From an uncultured Chthonomonas sp. (GTDB lineage Bacteria > Armatimonadota > Chthonomonadetes > Chthonomonadales > CAJBBX01), in assembly GCA_903951425.1 (NCBI GenBank), contig CAJBBX010000155.1, forward strand, positions 1 through 50,247: DNA of 50,247 bases, given 5' to 3'. A program made the position numbers and the translations under genes. This document shows positions 31,635 to 40,032 of this stretch, in pieces. The notes under the pieces were generated by a model, which was not told where the DNA came from, did not search any database, and saw only the letters and a program-made list of their open reading frames with translations. Every line of letters begins with the position of its first letter. Position 1 is the first letter of the stretch.

Positions 31635-33683
31635 GGGCGCTGCCTTCCGTTCGTCCCGCACCACGGGAACGCCGGGCGCCAGGTCTGCACGGATGCCGCG
31701 GAGGGTGACGCCCACCGTGCCCGGCGCGCAGTCGGCGCCGATCGTGATAGCCGCCTCGCGAATGGAGCGATCGACCAGGCTGAGCCGATCCACAAGCACG
31801 CCGGAGCAGTTGCGAAGCGAGATGCTGCAATCCACGGGATACCATTGCGGGTGGTTCCAGGTATTGCGGCGGCCGGGGTCGGTGGAGACGCGGTTGCCGG
31901 AGATTCTAAGCCCCTGCATGCCCGAGACCGAGATCGCCATCTTCCTCGGGTTCACGAACCGGTTCGCCTCCACCACGATCCGGCGGAAGTTCCTGTCGGG
32001 TGATCCGTCGTTGGCCTCGATGGGAGGCGCCAACCCGACGCCGGTCACGTTCCGGAAGGTGTTGTCCCGGATCGTCACGTCGGTTGGGATGATCCCCTCG
32101 GCCCATGCGGCGCCGCCGTACCCCAGCACGACGCCGTAGCCCTCGGCGTTCTCGATCGTGTTGGCCTGGATGAGCCCGTGACGCGCCTGGATGAGCATGC
32201 AACGGCTACGGTTCTGCCCAAAACGACAGCGGACGATCTTGAAGTTGGAGCCCGCCAGGTCGGTTACGTAGGCGGCGTCGGTCTTCGCGTCGTAACCGAC
32301 GCTGCTCAGCGGGGCGGCCAGGCGACAACGGACGACCTCGTGGGCGGCATTGGAGATCACCGACAGGACACGGATCGACCCCTTGATCTTCCCCGCGTTG
32401 GGGTCCATGATCTCAATCGTGTCGCCCTTGCGGAGGTCGATCGGCGACGCGATCGCGACCTCCCGGTCGCCCACCGGCCGAAGCCACCGGCTACTCCATG
32501 CGGTGGTGTGAAGGTTGATGCAGTCATCGCCCTGCCCCATGAACCTGCAGTTCCGTATGGTTATGCCGCCACGCACGTTGTGTACGTAGAGCCCGTCGGC
32601 GTTGGTGGCCAGCAGCCGGTTCGACCCCGCCGGAATCTCGTCGGCGTAGCCGTCGATGCAGGCGCCGTCCACGTTGTTCAGCAGCAGCCCGCAGGTCGGA
32701 GACGCATGGACGGTCACGTCCTTGACGTAGAAGCGCCGCGTGAAGCATGCACTGAGGGCCGTCTGCGCGATGCGGCGCCCCACGAAGACGAACCGGTCGC
32801 CGGTCTTGAGCGTCCGCGCCACGTCGCTCCCCACATCGAAGCGGGTCTCATCGCCCTCCACCGACGGCGGCGTGCGAGGCGTCACCCCACCGATCGGCAG
32901 CCACCGGTAGCCGTTCGCCTGCTGGAGCGTGTATCCGCCGTGGAAGCCGGGGATGCGGGCGCCCATCTCGCACGGCGGCAGGTACCCGGCATCCGTCCGA
33001 AGGCGGAACGAGCCCGCATCCGGGTCGACCTGCGACACGGCGCCTTGTGTGAAGGGCAGCGGGTTGTAGTCGATGGTAAAGCCCTGAAGCATGACGCCGG
33101 AGCTGTCAGTCACCTGCAGGCCACCGAGCTTCGGGTCCGCCATCGCAAGCACGGTGCCCGCGCCTTGCCCACGGATCCGCAGGCCGACGGCCTTGCGGAC
33201 GATCAGGATCGCCAGATCGTCGGAGCCCAGCCCCGGGTCGGGCCTGAACAGGTAGCGTCCCGAGCGCCGGAACAGCAACTCAACCGGCAAGGAGCATCGG
33301 CGAGCGGCCGCCCAGGCCCGCGCGAACGCAGGAGTGCAGTCGGTCGCGCCGTCGGGTCTGGCGCCGTAGTCGTCCACCACAAAAATCCGCCTCCGACCGG
33401 CGGGAAACGGCACATTGAACCCATACCGCCGGGTCTCAGGCGTCTCGCGGAACGCCACCTCGGACACCGGCGCGGCGCCGGCCCTGGGCGACGGGTAGAC
33501 TGCGGCAGCGAAAACCGGCGCGAGCCGACCATCACCCGTCACACTGGCGATAGGCGGCGCAGCCACAGCGAGGGCCACGGGCACGACCCACGCCCAGCCT
33601 GCAATGGATGGCCATGTGGAGAACGCCTCCTGATCGTCGCGGTCGCATTGCCAGACAGCCACCTTGCGGGACACGCTAGCCAA
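31623..33683 (-). CDS. Exported right-handed parallel beta-helix protein (GH110/pectate-lyase-like)
   Basis: Up to 686 residues. A hydrophobic export segment lies near residues 29-45 (WAWVVPVALAVAAPP), then a beta-helix lyase/hydrolase fold: RIFVVDDYGARPDGATDCTPAF, many NxxF/NxFxN turns, and a central IRNCRFMGQGDDCINLH segment that resembles the active region of GH110 alpha-1,3-galactosidases and polygalacturonase-like enzymes. Substrate is unknown. The start is uncertain: the frame opens at a TTG (33683) overlapping the end of mazF by eight bases, and the true start is probably a later GTG nearer the export segment. An ATG beside an AGGAGG at about 33615 is in another frame. Could also be a non-catalytic surface helix. 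Confidence 0.75.
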   Translation of the reverse strand: MASVSRKVAVWQCDRDDQEAFSTWPSIAGWAWVVPVALAVAAPPIASVTGDGRLAPVFAAAVYPSPRAGAAPVSEVAFRETPETRRYGFNVPFPAGRRRIFVVDDYGARPDGATDCTPAFARAWAAARRCSLPVELLFRRSGRYLFRPDPGLGSDDLAILIVRKAVGLRIRGQGAGTVLAMADPKLGGLQVTDSSGVMLQGFTIDYNPLPFTQGAVSQVDPDAGSFRLRTDAGYLPPCEMGARIPGFHGGYTLQQANGYRWLPIGGVTPRTPPSVEGDETRFDVGSDVARTLKTGDRFVFVGRRIAQTALSACFTRRFYVKDVTVHASPTCGLLLNNVDGACIDGYADEIPAGSNRLLATNADGLYVHNVRGGITIRNCRFMGQGDDCINLHTTAWSSRWLRPVGDREVAIASPIDLRKGDTIEIMDPNAGKIKGSIRVLSVISNAAHEVVRCRLAAPLSSVGYDAKTDAAYVTDLAGSNFKIVRCRFGQNRSRCMLIQARHGLIQANTIENAEGYGVVLGYGGAAWAEGIIPTDVTIRDNTFRNVTGVGLAPPIEANDGSPDRNFRRIVVEANRFVNPRKMAISVSGMQGLRISGNRVSTDPGRRNTWNHPQWYPVDCSISLRNCSGVLVDRLSLVDRSIREAAITIGADCAPGTVGVTLRGIRADLAPGVPVVRDERKAAPGGP

Positions 33684-34020
33684 CCAACAGCCGGATCAGG
33701 TCGCGAACGGCGCCCAGCACCTCGCGACCTACAGGGCCGATCGACTCGGCGGCCCGTGCTCGGTAGTCGACACTACGGATATGATCGGCCAGAACCACTC
33801 CTTGGACTGGAGCCACGGCGGGCAGCGCCACCTCAAACGGGTAGCCCTTGACTGAGCGCGTGACGGGGCATACGAGGCACAGCCCGGACCGACCGTTATA
33901 GCTGCGCGGCGACAACACCAGAGCCGGTCGCCGTCCGGCTTGCTCGAAGCCCGCCTGCGGCGTGAAGGTCAGCCAGATCAGGTCACCCTCGTCGGGCACG
34001 AAGAGGCCGGGGCCTACCAA
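33676..34020 (-). CDS. mazF: MazF/PemK family mRNA interferase toxin
   Basis: 114 residues, normal for MazF. PDEGDLIWLTFTPQAGFEQAGRRPALVLSP at the N-terminus includes the conserved Arg-Pro strand, and the core continues LCLVCPVTRSVKGYPFEV and VLADHIRSVDYRAR. MazF toxins cut single-stranded RNA at short motifs. TTG start overlapping the stop of mazE by seven bases, so translation is coupled and toxin output follows antitoxin. Type II toxin. Confidence 0.92.
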   Translation of the reverse strand: MVGPGLFVPDEGDLIWLTFTPQAGFEQAGRRPALVLSPRSYNGRSGLCLVCPVTRSVKGYPFEVALPAVAPVQGVVLADHIRSVDYRARAAESIGPVGREVLGAVRDLIRLLVG

Positions 34021-34253
34021 ACCTCAAGCCCCCAACTGTCGCCCCAGTCGGCCTCATCGTGCCGGTTCTGCGACGTGATCCCAGCCGCCAGCCGCTCCAG
34101 TTCGCCAGCGGGATCCGACGGCCTGAACACAAGCGCGCCTTGCTGTAGCGAAACCGCCAGCGGAGACCCGGCCACAAGTCCCAGTTCCGCGGCCAGGGAC
34201 CGCGGCACACGGACGGCCAGGCTGTTGCCCCACCGCGCAAGTCTGACATCCAT
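34014..34253 (-). CDS. mazE: MazE-like AbrB/SpoVT antitoxin
   Basis: 79 residues. The N-terminal swapped-hairpin DNA-binding domain reads MDVRLARWGNSLAVRVPRSL and is followed by AELGLVAGSPLAVS; the acidic C-terminal tail (DEADWGDSWGLEVW) is the usual toxin-binding part. GGAGGAGG precedes the ATG. It is first in the operon with mazF and has a palindrome in its promoter region. Confidence 0.92.
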   Translation of the reverse strand: MDVRLARWGNSLAVRVPRSLAAELGLVAGSPLAVSLQQGALVFRPSDPAGELERLAAGITSQNRHDEADWGDSWGLEVW

Positions 34254-34269
34254 GGCGCATCCTCCTCCG

Positions 34270-34282
34270 GATATACAAAGTA
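34270..34282. promoter_or_regulatory. Palindromic operator/-10 region of mazEF
   Basis: TATAC-AAA-GTATA is a perfect 13-base palindrome placed 17-30 bases upstream of mazE. Read on the minus strand it contains TATACT, a good -10 box. Binding by MazE or the MazEF complex here would repress the operon. The -35 region is not clear. Confidence 0.55.
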
Positions 34283-34428
34283 TAGCCCAATGCACGTCGG
34301 CGCACAGGAAGTACAGACTAACGCGCGACCGTTCCCACAGCGGGCCGCTTTCCGCAGGTCTTTCGGCCGCTCGCGGCGAACTATCCACCACGCCGGTGGC
34401 TTGCTGGGCCGGCGCCAGGGGGAACGCC

Positions 34429-35427
34429 ATGAACCGTCTTCGGCCGTCTCTGTTCGCACTCGCCGCGGTGGCTTGCATCACGCTCTTCGGCTGCAGCAAC
34501 CCCAAGCAATCCGCGACGACAGCTGGCGCGCCCAAGAAGCGCATCGCCGGCATCATCTTCCAGGAAGACCAGTACTTCCGTCTGGTCCTTTTCGGAATGC
34601 GCGACGCCGCCAAGAAGAACAACGTGGAGCTCCTGGAGGGCAACAGCAACAACAAGCCCGAGAAGGAAGCCGAGCTGGTGAACACCTATGCGTCGCAGGG
34701 CGTCGACGCCATCATCCTCTCGCCCCTGAGCGCCAAGGGCTCGGTGGCCGCGCTCAAGCCTGCCGCCGACAAGGGCATCACCATCATCGCCGCCAACACG
34801 CCCATCGACGGCAACTTCCACAAGGCCTACATTGAGAGCAACGCCTTCAACCTGGGCGAGCAGACCGGCAAGAAGGCCCGCGCCTACATCGAGCAGAAGA
34901 TGGGCGGCAAGGCGACCATCGCAATCCTCGCCTTCAAGTCGTTGATCCCAGAGCAGAGCGATGCGCGCACCAACGGCTTCAAGGAGCAGATCAAGGGAAT
35001 GCCCGGCGTGACGATCGTCGCCGAGCAGGACGCCTGGCTCCCTGAGCAGGCCGTCAAGAAGGCCGGCGACATCCTGACCGCGCATCCGGAGATCGACCTG
35101 ATATGGTCGGCCAATGAGGGCGGCACCATCGGCTCCGTCATGGCCGTGAGGAACGCGGGCAAGGCGGGCAAGATCGCCGTCTTCGGCACCGATTCCAGCG
35201 AACAGCTCGTGGGCTTCCTCAAGGCAGCGGACGGCATCCTGCAGGCCATCACCAGCCAGAAGCCGGTGGACGTTGGCCGCACCGCCGTGGCGTTCGCGCT
35301 GAAGGCCATGAAGGGCGAGCCGGTGGAGAAGCACGTGGCTATGACCGGTATCTGCCTCTCGCGTGATGACCCCGCGGGCATCGCGGCCTTCGAGAAGCAG
35401 CTCAAGGAATGGATGTCGAACGGCTGA
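34429..35427 (+). CDS. Sugar-type ABC transporter substrate-binding lipoprotein
   Basis: 332 residues. A signal peptide ends in the lipobox LFGC, lipidated Cys22. The mature part is a Periplasmic-binding-protein fold of the ribose/galactose (CUT2) type: KKRIAGIIFQEDQYFRLVLFGM, ILSPLSAKGSVAALKPAADKGI, IAANTPIDG, WSANEGGTIGSVMAVRNAG and AVFGTDSSEQLV. The substrate is unknown. AGGGGGAA stands before the ATG at 34429; a long frame upstream has no homology. Its TGATG overlaps the permease start, so the two form one unit. No ABC ATPase is adjacent. Confidence 0.92.
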   Translation: MNRLRPSLFALAAVACITLFGCSNPKQSATTAGAPKKRIAGIIFQEDQYFRLVLFGMRDAAKKNNVELLEGNSNNKPEKEAELVNTYASQGVDAIILSPLSAKGSVAALKPAADKGITIIAANTPIDGNFHKAYIESNAFNLGEQTGKKARAYIEQKMGGKATIAILAFKSLIPEQSDARTNGFKEQIKGMPGVTIVAEQDAWLPEQAVKKAGDILTAHPEIDLIWSANEGGTIGSVMAVRNAGKAGKIAVFGTDSSEQLVGFLKAADGILQAITSQKPVDVGRTAVAFALKAMKGEPVEKHVAMTGICLSRDDPAGIAAFEKQLKEWMSNG

Positions 35428-36410
35428 TGCCGCGCAAGCTCCCCCACATCAGGCAGAGCGTCATGGAGGTCATCCTCCTGGCGCTCTGCATCCTTCTGGC
35501 CTGCTCCGTGGATGGGTTCCTCACCAAGGCGAACCTGCTCAACGTGCTGCGCAACGTCTCCATGCAGGGGATCATCGCTTTCGGCATGACGGCGGCAATC
35601 ATCGCGGGTGAGATCGATCTATCGGTCGGCTCGGCCGTGGCCTTCGCGGGATGCGTCACGGCCTGGACGACGCAGTTCGGCATGGAGCGCCTCCACATGC
35701 CTCCCGTGGCCGCGGTGGTTGTGGGGATGGCGGTGGCCCTGGCTCTGGGCTCCTGTGTGGGAGCGCTGACCGGGTTCCTGCGCGCTCGGTTCCGCGTGCC
35801 CACCTTCATCGCCACCCTGGCGTGGCTCACGGTGCTCAAGGGCGCGTCGGAGCTCATCACCAACGGCTTCCCCCTCACACCCTTCCCTGACTGGTTCAAC
35901 TTCCTGGGCGGCGGCTACTGGCTGGGCATCCCCTTCCCCGCCATCCTGTTCCTCGTCACCTTCATCGTAGTGCACGTGGTGATGCACAAGACCGCGTTTG
36001 GCCGGTCGGTCTACGCCGTAGGCGGCAACGTAGAGGCCGCGCGCCTGAGCGGGCTCAACGTCGGCGGCATCAAGATCCGCGTCATGGCCATCGTAGGCTT
36101 CTGCTCCGCCTTGGCGGGCATCCTGCAGGCCGCGCAGATCATGTCGGGCTCGGCGACGACGGCGCAGGGCTGGGAGCTGGATGTCATCTCGGCGGTCATC
36201 ATCGGCGGCACCAGCCTTCTGGGCGGCGCGGGGTCTGTGCGTGGTACCCTCATCGGTCTCGTCTTCCTCGGCGTGCTGGTCAACGGCATGACGCTGATGA
36301 ACGTGAACGAGTACTGGCAGCACGTGGTACGCGGTGGGCTGATCCTCACCGCGGTGCTGATCAACATGGCGCCGGGAAAGCAGTCGGGTAGCCGCACCGA
36401 GACTGCCTGA
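35427..36410 (+). CDS. CUT2-type ABC transporter permease (RbsC-like)
   Basis: 327 residues with about nine to ten hydrophobic helices. It carries the permease signature AGEIDLSVGSAVA, plus the cytoplasmic-loop segment FGRSVYAVGGNVEAARLSG that contacts the ATPase in other systems, and a C-terminal LTAVLINMAPGK. It imports the ligand of the upstream binding protein. The start at 35427 overlaps the binding-protein stop (TGATG). An in-frame ATG at 35409 would place its ribosome binding site too close. No RbsA-type ATPase follows. Confidence 0.92.
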   Translation: MPRKLPHIRQSVMEVILLALCILLACSVDGFLTKANLLNVLRNVSMQGIIAFGMTAAIIAGEIDLSVGSAVAFAGCVTAWTTQFGMERLHMPPVAAVVVGMAVALALGSCVGALTGFLRARFRVPTFIATLAWLTVLKGASELITNGFPLTPFPDWFNFLGGGYWLGIPFPAILFLVTFIVVHVVMHKTAFGRSVYAVGGNVEAARLSGLNVGGIKIRVMAIVGFCSALAGILQAAQIMSGSATTAQGWELDVISAVIIGGTSLLGGAGSVRGTLIGLVFLGVLVNGMTLMNVNEYWQHVVRGGLILTAVLINMAPGKQSGSRTETA

Positions 36411-36443
36411 CGACTACGTTCCGATTGTAGAGGAAACGCACCG

Positions 36444-37610
36444 ATGGAGCTTCGCCGCATCGCCGAAGACGACCTGAGCCAGGTCTTCGGCCTCATATCC
36501 CAGGCCTTCATGCGCGGAGGCAAGGACGATGGATGGATCCGCGACCCTGCCACCCAGGCCATGCACGCCTACGGGGTCTTCGAGGGCGCCACGCTGAAGG
36601 CGCAGGCGGCGATCGCACCATACCAGTGCCACATGGGCGGCGACCTGGTGATGAAGATGGGCGGCATCGCCGGCGTGGCTTGCCACCCCACCGCCCGCGG
36701 CAAGGGCTACGCGGGCATGTGCATGCGCCGGGCGCTGGAGGGCATGCGCGACGAGGGCCAGACGATCTCAACTCTCTTCCCCTTCAGCTGGGCCTACTAC
36801 CGGCGGCTGGGTTGGGCGTGGGTGGGCGAGAAGCGCCGCTACGGCGTTCCCACCTCCGCCATGCAGAGCTGCCCCGAAACCCGCGATGTACGCCCAGCCG
36901 ACGAGGCCGACCACGCCGCCGTCCGCGATCTCTACACACGGTTCTCGGCGGGCTACCGGGGCCTCATCGCCCGCGACGAGGCGCAGTGGAAGCAGATGCT
37001 CGACCACGCTGAGAAGGAGTTCACCTACACCTATCTCTATCCCGCTGCGGGGCCGTTGGAGGGGTACCTCACCTATCGTGGCGGGAGCCGCGACAACACG
37101 CACCTGCGGGAGTTCATCTGCCAAACGCCTGCGGCCAAGCGCGCTCTCCTCGGCCTGCTGCGCCGCCACGATATGCAGGTCTCCCGCTTCGAGTGGGACG
37201 CCCCCGCCGACGACGACCTGCGTTGCCACCTCTGCCACTGGGACGTCGAGACCCGGACGACCCCGTGCACCCAGGGCCGCATCGTGGATGTGGCAGGCGC
37301 ACTGCGTGCCTGGGGCGCAAGCCGCGGTACCGAAGCCGCCTTTGTGGTGCGTGTGGCCGATGCCTCGGCACCATGGAACGAGATGACCTGGGCAGTGACC
37401 GCCGGTTCCGGTGAGGCTACGGTCGCCCCGTCCGCATCGGAACCGGGCCTTGAGATCGAGATCGGCGAGCTGTCGCAGTGCCTCTACGGCGCCCCGACAG
37501 TGTGCCAACTGCGCCGGGCGGGCCTCATCACCGTCCACGACGAGGCGCAGTTCGAGGCCATGGAGCGCTTCTTCGCAGGGCCGACCATGTGGACGAATGA
37601 CTCTTTCTAG
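36444..37610 (+). CDS. Eis-like GNAT N-acetyltransferase with SCP2-like C-terminal domain
   Basis: 388 residues, the length of the Eis family. An N-terminal GNAT domain has MKMGGIAGVACHPTARGKGYAGMCM with the acetyl-CoA R/Q-x-x-G-x-G/A loop (RGKGYA), a second GNAT-like half, and a C-terminal sterol-carrier-like domain (about 280-388, EIGELSQCLYG). Eis acetylates amines such as aminoglycosides or lysine side chains; the target here is unknown. AGAGGA nine bases before the ATG. It follows the permease by 33 bases and precedes the URO-D gene by 15, so it is likely in the same operon. Confidence 0.9.
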   Translation: MELRRIAEDDLSQVFGLISQAFMRGGKDDGWIRDPATQAMHAYGVFEGATLKAQAAIAPYQCHMGGDLVMKMGGIAGVACHPTARGKGYAGMCMRRALEGMRDEGQTISTLFPFSWAYYRRLGWAWVGEKRRYGVPTSAMQSCPETRDVRPADEADHAAVRDLYTRFSAGYRGLIARDEAQWKQMLDHAEKEFTYTYLYPAAGPLEGYLTYRGGSRDNTHLREFICQTPAAKRALLGLLRRHDMQVSRFEWDAPADDDLRCHLCHWDVETRTTPCTQGRIVDVAGALRAWGASRGTEAAFVVRVADASAPWNEMTWAVTAGSGEATVAPSASEPGLEIEIGELSQCLYGAPTVCQLRRAGLITVHDEAQFEAMERFFAGPTMWTNDSF

Positions 37611-37625
37611 ACCACGGAGGACGCC

Positions 37626-38678
37626 ATGAGCCGTCAACTCGCGCTAGATATCGTTAACCTGAAGCCCACGGGGCAGGTGGGCCATACCGAGTACAGCCTG
37701 GAGTACCACCCGGAGTACGCAGCCGCCCGCATGGGGCTGGCGCAGGACGACCCGGGCCTTTGGCGCTCGCTCTACGACGACTGGGGTATCGACCTCTGCT
37801 GGAGCACCGACGACGGTCTTCACGGCAACTGGGGCGCCCGGGGCCGATGCACCGACATGGGCCATGCCGCCTACGCCGGTGACGGTAGCGACCTCCACCA
37901 GCCCGCCGCTTGCCCATTCACATCTCCGGAAGAGGTCTGGGCCTTCGACCCGGCTGCGGAGTACGGGCTGCCGGACTTCGATGAGCAGGTGGCGGCCTAC
38001 CAGCGCAGCGTCACGGCGGCGCTGCAGTCGCGGCCGAACCAACTCGTCACCGGAGGCTACTACAAGACGATCGTCTCCGGCGGCATCCAGGCCTTCGGTT
38101 GGGACATGCTGCTTGAGGCGGCGGCCGACCGCAAGCGCATGGAGGCGGTCTGGGACCGCTTTTTCCGGTTCACGCTGCACCATATGCAGGCCTGGGCTAA
38201 GACCAGCGTGGAGGTCATCATCCAGCACGACGACTTCGTCTGGAGCGCCGGCGCCTTCATGCACCCGGACATCTACCGCGATGTCATCATCCCACGTTAC
38301 GCCGAGCTATGGAAGCCACTACATGCCGCCGGCAAGAAGGTCCTCTTCTGCTCCGACGGGCTCTTTGAGGTGTTTGTAGAGGATCTGGCCCATGCCGGCG
38401 CCGACGGCTTCATCTTCGAGCCCTGCAACCGGTTCGGCTTCATGGCCGAGCGCGTGGGCAAGGGCAAGGCGCTGGTGGGCAGCTGCGTGGACTGCCGCGA
38501 CCTCTCATTCGGCACGTGGGAGACCGTGCGGGAGACCATCGACGACACGCTACGCATCGCCCGCCAGTGCGCCGGCGTCATCCTCGCCGTGGGCAATCAC
38601 ATGCCGTCCAACATCCCGGACAGCATGATGGATCGGTTCATCGAGCATGTGAAGGCCCACAGGGTGTTCCATGACTGA
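37626..38678 (+). CDS. Uroporphyrinogen-decarboxylase-fold protein, MtaA/CmuA-like branch
   Basis: 350 residues with the URO-D TIM-barrel: GGYYKTIVSGGIQAFGWDMLLE, a loop HDDFVWSAGAFMHPDIYRDVIIPRYAEL, KKVLFCSDGLFEVFVEDLAHAGADGFIFEPCNRF and a C-terminal LAVGNHMPSNIP. Cys in FCSDG and the CVDC pair of LVGSCVDCRDL may supply a zinc site as in methylcobamide:CoM methyltransferases of this fold. It is unlikely to be haem synthesis: no other haem genes are near, and the N-terminus lacks the haem-specific pattern I would expect. In such clusters URO-D proteins are widespread and uncharacterised. GGAGG five bases upstream of the ATG. Confidence 0.85.
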   Translation: MSRQLALDIVNLKPTGQVGHTEYSLEYHPEYAAARMGLAQDDPGLWRSLYDDWGIDLCWSTDDGLHGNWGARGRCTDMGHAAYAGDGSDLHQPAACPFTSPEEVWAFDPAAEYGLPDFDEQVAAYQRSVTAALQSRPNQLVTGGYYKTIVSGGIQAFGWDMLLEAAADRKRMEAVWDRFFRFTLHHMQAWAKTSVEVIIQHDDFVWSAGAFMHPDIYRDVIIPRYAELWKPLHAAGKKVLFCSDGLFEVFVEDLAHAGADGFIFEPCNRFGFMAERVGKGKALVGSCVDCRDLSFGTWETVRETIDDTLRIARQCAGVILAVGNHMPSNIPDSMMDRFIEHVKAHRVFHD

Positions 38679-39939
38679 GCAGGAGGCGACAGCCTCCGAG
38701 CAGATGTCTGGCCCGCTCGAGACGCTGGAGGACCCCTACCGACCGGACCTGCTGACCGCGGGGAAGCGCACGGCCCTCCGCATGCGCCGCTGCGCCCCGG
38801 CGCTGCAGGGCGAGCCCGCCTTCGACCCGCGCCGGGTGAAGAGGCTGGCCGATGCGCTGGTCCTGCCCGAGGGCGCCCGGTTCGAGCATCCGCTCATGGA
38901 GAAGGCCGTCCGCATCGGACTGGCGCACATCGACCTCACGTTCCAGGGCGACCACCCCAAGTACGGCGCCGATGCCTACGCGGCAGCGGAGCATGACGGC
39001 TTTCCGCCCACCATCATCGCCGCCGTCGACGCGCTGACGGCCTGGGGCTTCACCGAGCGCGCCCAGCAGCTGCTGGAGGCGTGGGTCCGGCGCTTCGTCC
39101 GGCAGGACGGCACGATCGACTACTACGCGCCCTCGCTCAGCGAGTACGGCCAGCTTCTGACCACGCTGCGCCGCGTGGCCGAGCGCGGCGGGGCGAGGCC
39201 ATGGGTCCGCCTCCACTGCACACCCTTCCTGCGGGTCGCGCGGATGCTGGCCGACGTGGTGGGCCCCGCGCCCATGCCCGAGCTTCCATCGGGCGTGCCC
39301 GAGGCCGACATGGCCCACCTGCCCGCGCGCTACTTCCACAACGCCGCATGGATCTCACGGGGCCTGCGGGACTGGGCCTGGCTGGCCGAGAAGAAGCTGG
39401 GCCTCGCCGGCGACGCTACCGATGCGGCGCGGATGGCCCTCCGCCTCCGCCTCACGCTCAACGGAGCCGTCCGCGAGACCTGGGGCGCCACCGCGACGCC
39501 CTGGTGGCTCGCGCCCTTCGCGGAGGACCCGGCGGGCCTCGGGATGGAGGCGCCGAAGGAGCGCATCACCGACACCGAACTCGGCTCCTACACCAACTAC
39601 CGCTACTGGCCGGAGCTACTCGCCAGCGACTCCCTGACGGAGGACCTGTCGCATCGCATCGTGGCGGCGCGCCTGGCAGGCGGTGGCCAGTGGCTGGGCA
39701 TGACCCGTTTCCTCGACCGCGCCGACGATTGGCCCATGGCGGACCTGCTCGACGGGATGTGGCGCCTGAAGCTCCGGAGCGAGGTCCGGTACTGCCTCTG
39801 GGGCCACATCCTGTACCATCAGGCCGAGGGCCACATGACCGCCTACGAGCAGGTAACATTTCCTGCGGGGGCTCCCGCCGCGCCCTATTGCCTCCCCGCG
39901 CAACTCGTGGCGGTGCGGGCGGCCCGCCGATTGGCCTGA
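38671..39939 (+). CDS. Predicted alpha/alpha-toroid (six-hairpin) protein
   Basis: 422 residues, mostly alpha-helical with repeated helix hairpins and aromatic turns (YYAPSLSEYGQLLTTL, YFHNAAWISRGLRDWAWLAEKK, ETWGATATPWW, NYRYWPELL). This layout suggests a six-hairpin glycosidase-like toroid, as in GH15, GH76 or GH88. No catalytic pair is confidently identified, and the gene may encode an enzyme or a binding scaffold. No signal peptide, so the protein acts in the cytoplasm. It overlaps the URO-D gene by eight bases (ATG inside its last codons), indicating coupling. Confidence 0.7.
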   Translation: MTEQEATASEQMSGPLETLEDPYRPDLLTAGKRTALRMRRCAPALQGEPAFDPRRVKRLADALVLPEGARFEHPLMEKAVRIGLAHIDLTFQGDHPKYGADAYAAAEHDGFPPTIIAAVDALTAWGFTERAQQLLEAWVRRFVRQDGTIDYYAPSLSEYGQLLTTLRRVAERGGARPWVRLHCTPFLRVARMLADVVGPAPMPELPSGVPEADMAHLPARYFHNAAWISRGLRDWAWLAEKKLGLAGDATDAARMALRLRLTLNGAVRETWGATATPWWLAPFAEDPAGLGMEAPKERITDTELGSYTNYRYWPELLASDSLTEDLSHRIVAARLAGGGQWLGMTRFLDRADDWPMADLLDGMWRLKLRSEVRYCLWGHILYHQAEGHMTAYEQVTFPAGAPAAPYCLPAQLVAVRAARRLA

Positions 39940-39960
39940 ACGGCCGATTGTCTCTCCACA

Positions 39961-39980
39961 GGGCAGGAAAACGCCTGCCC
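39961..39980. terminator. Small hairpin between the toroid-like and sulfatase-like genes
   Basis: GGGCAGG (39961-39967) pairs with CCTGCCC (39974-39980) around AAAACG, with no T-tract. Weak terminator or spacer hairpin inside the apparent operon. Confidence 0.35.
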
Positions 39981-40032
39981 GCTGTCAAACAACGCCCAGA
40001 AGCACCACACTCTCCTTGAGGACAAGCGTACA

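Noticed and set aside
32178-33851. 557-codon plus-strand frame opposite the beta-helix gene
   Set aside because: Low-complexity arginine/alanine-rich translation typical of a shadow frame; the minus strand carries a beta-helix fold and mazF.
37626-38678. hemE for haem biosynthesis
   Set aside because: Context is a sugar-type operon, and the cysteine pattern fits methyltransferase-like URO-D proteins better.
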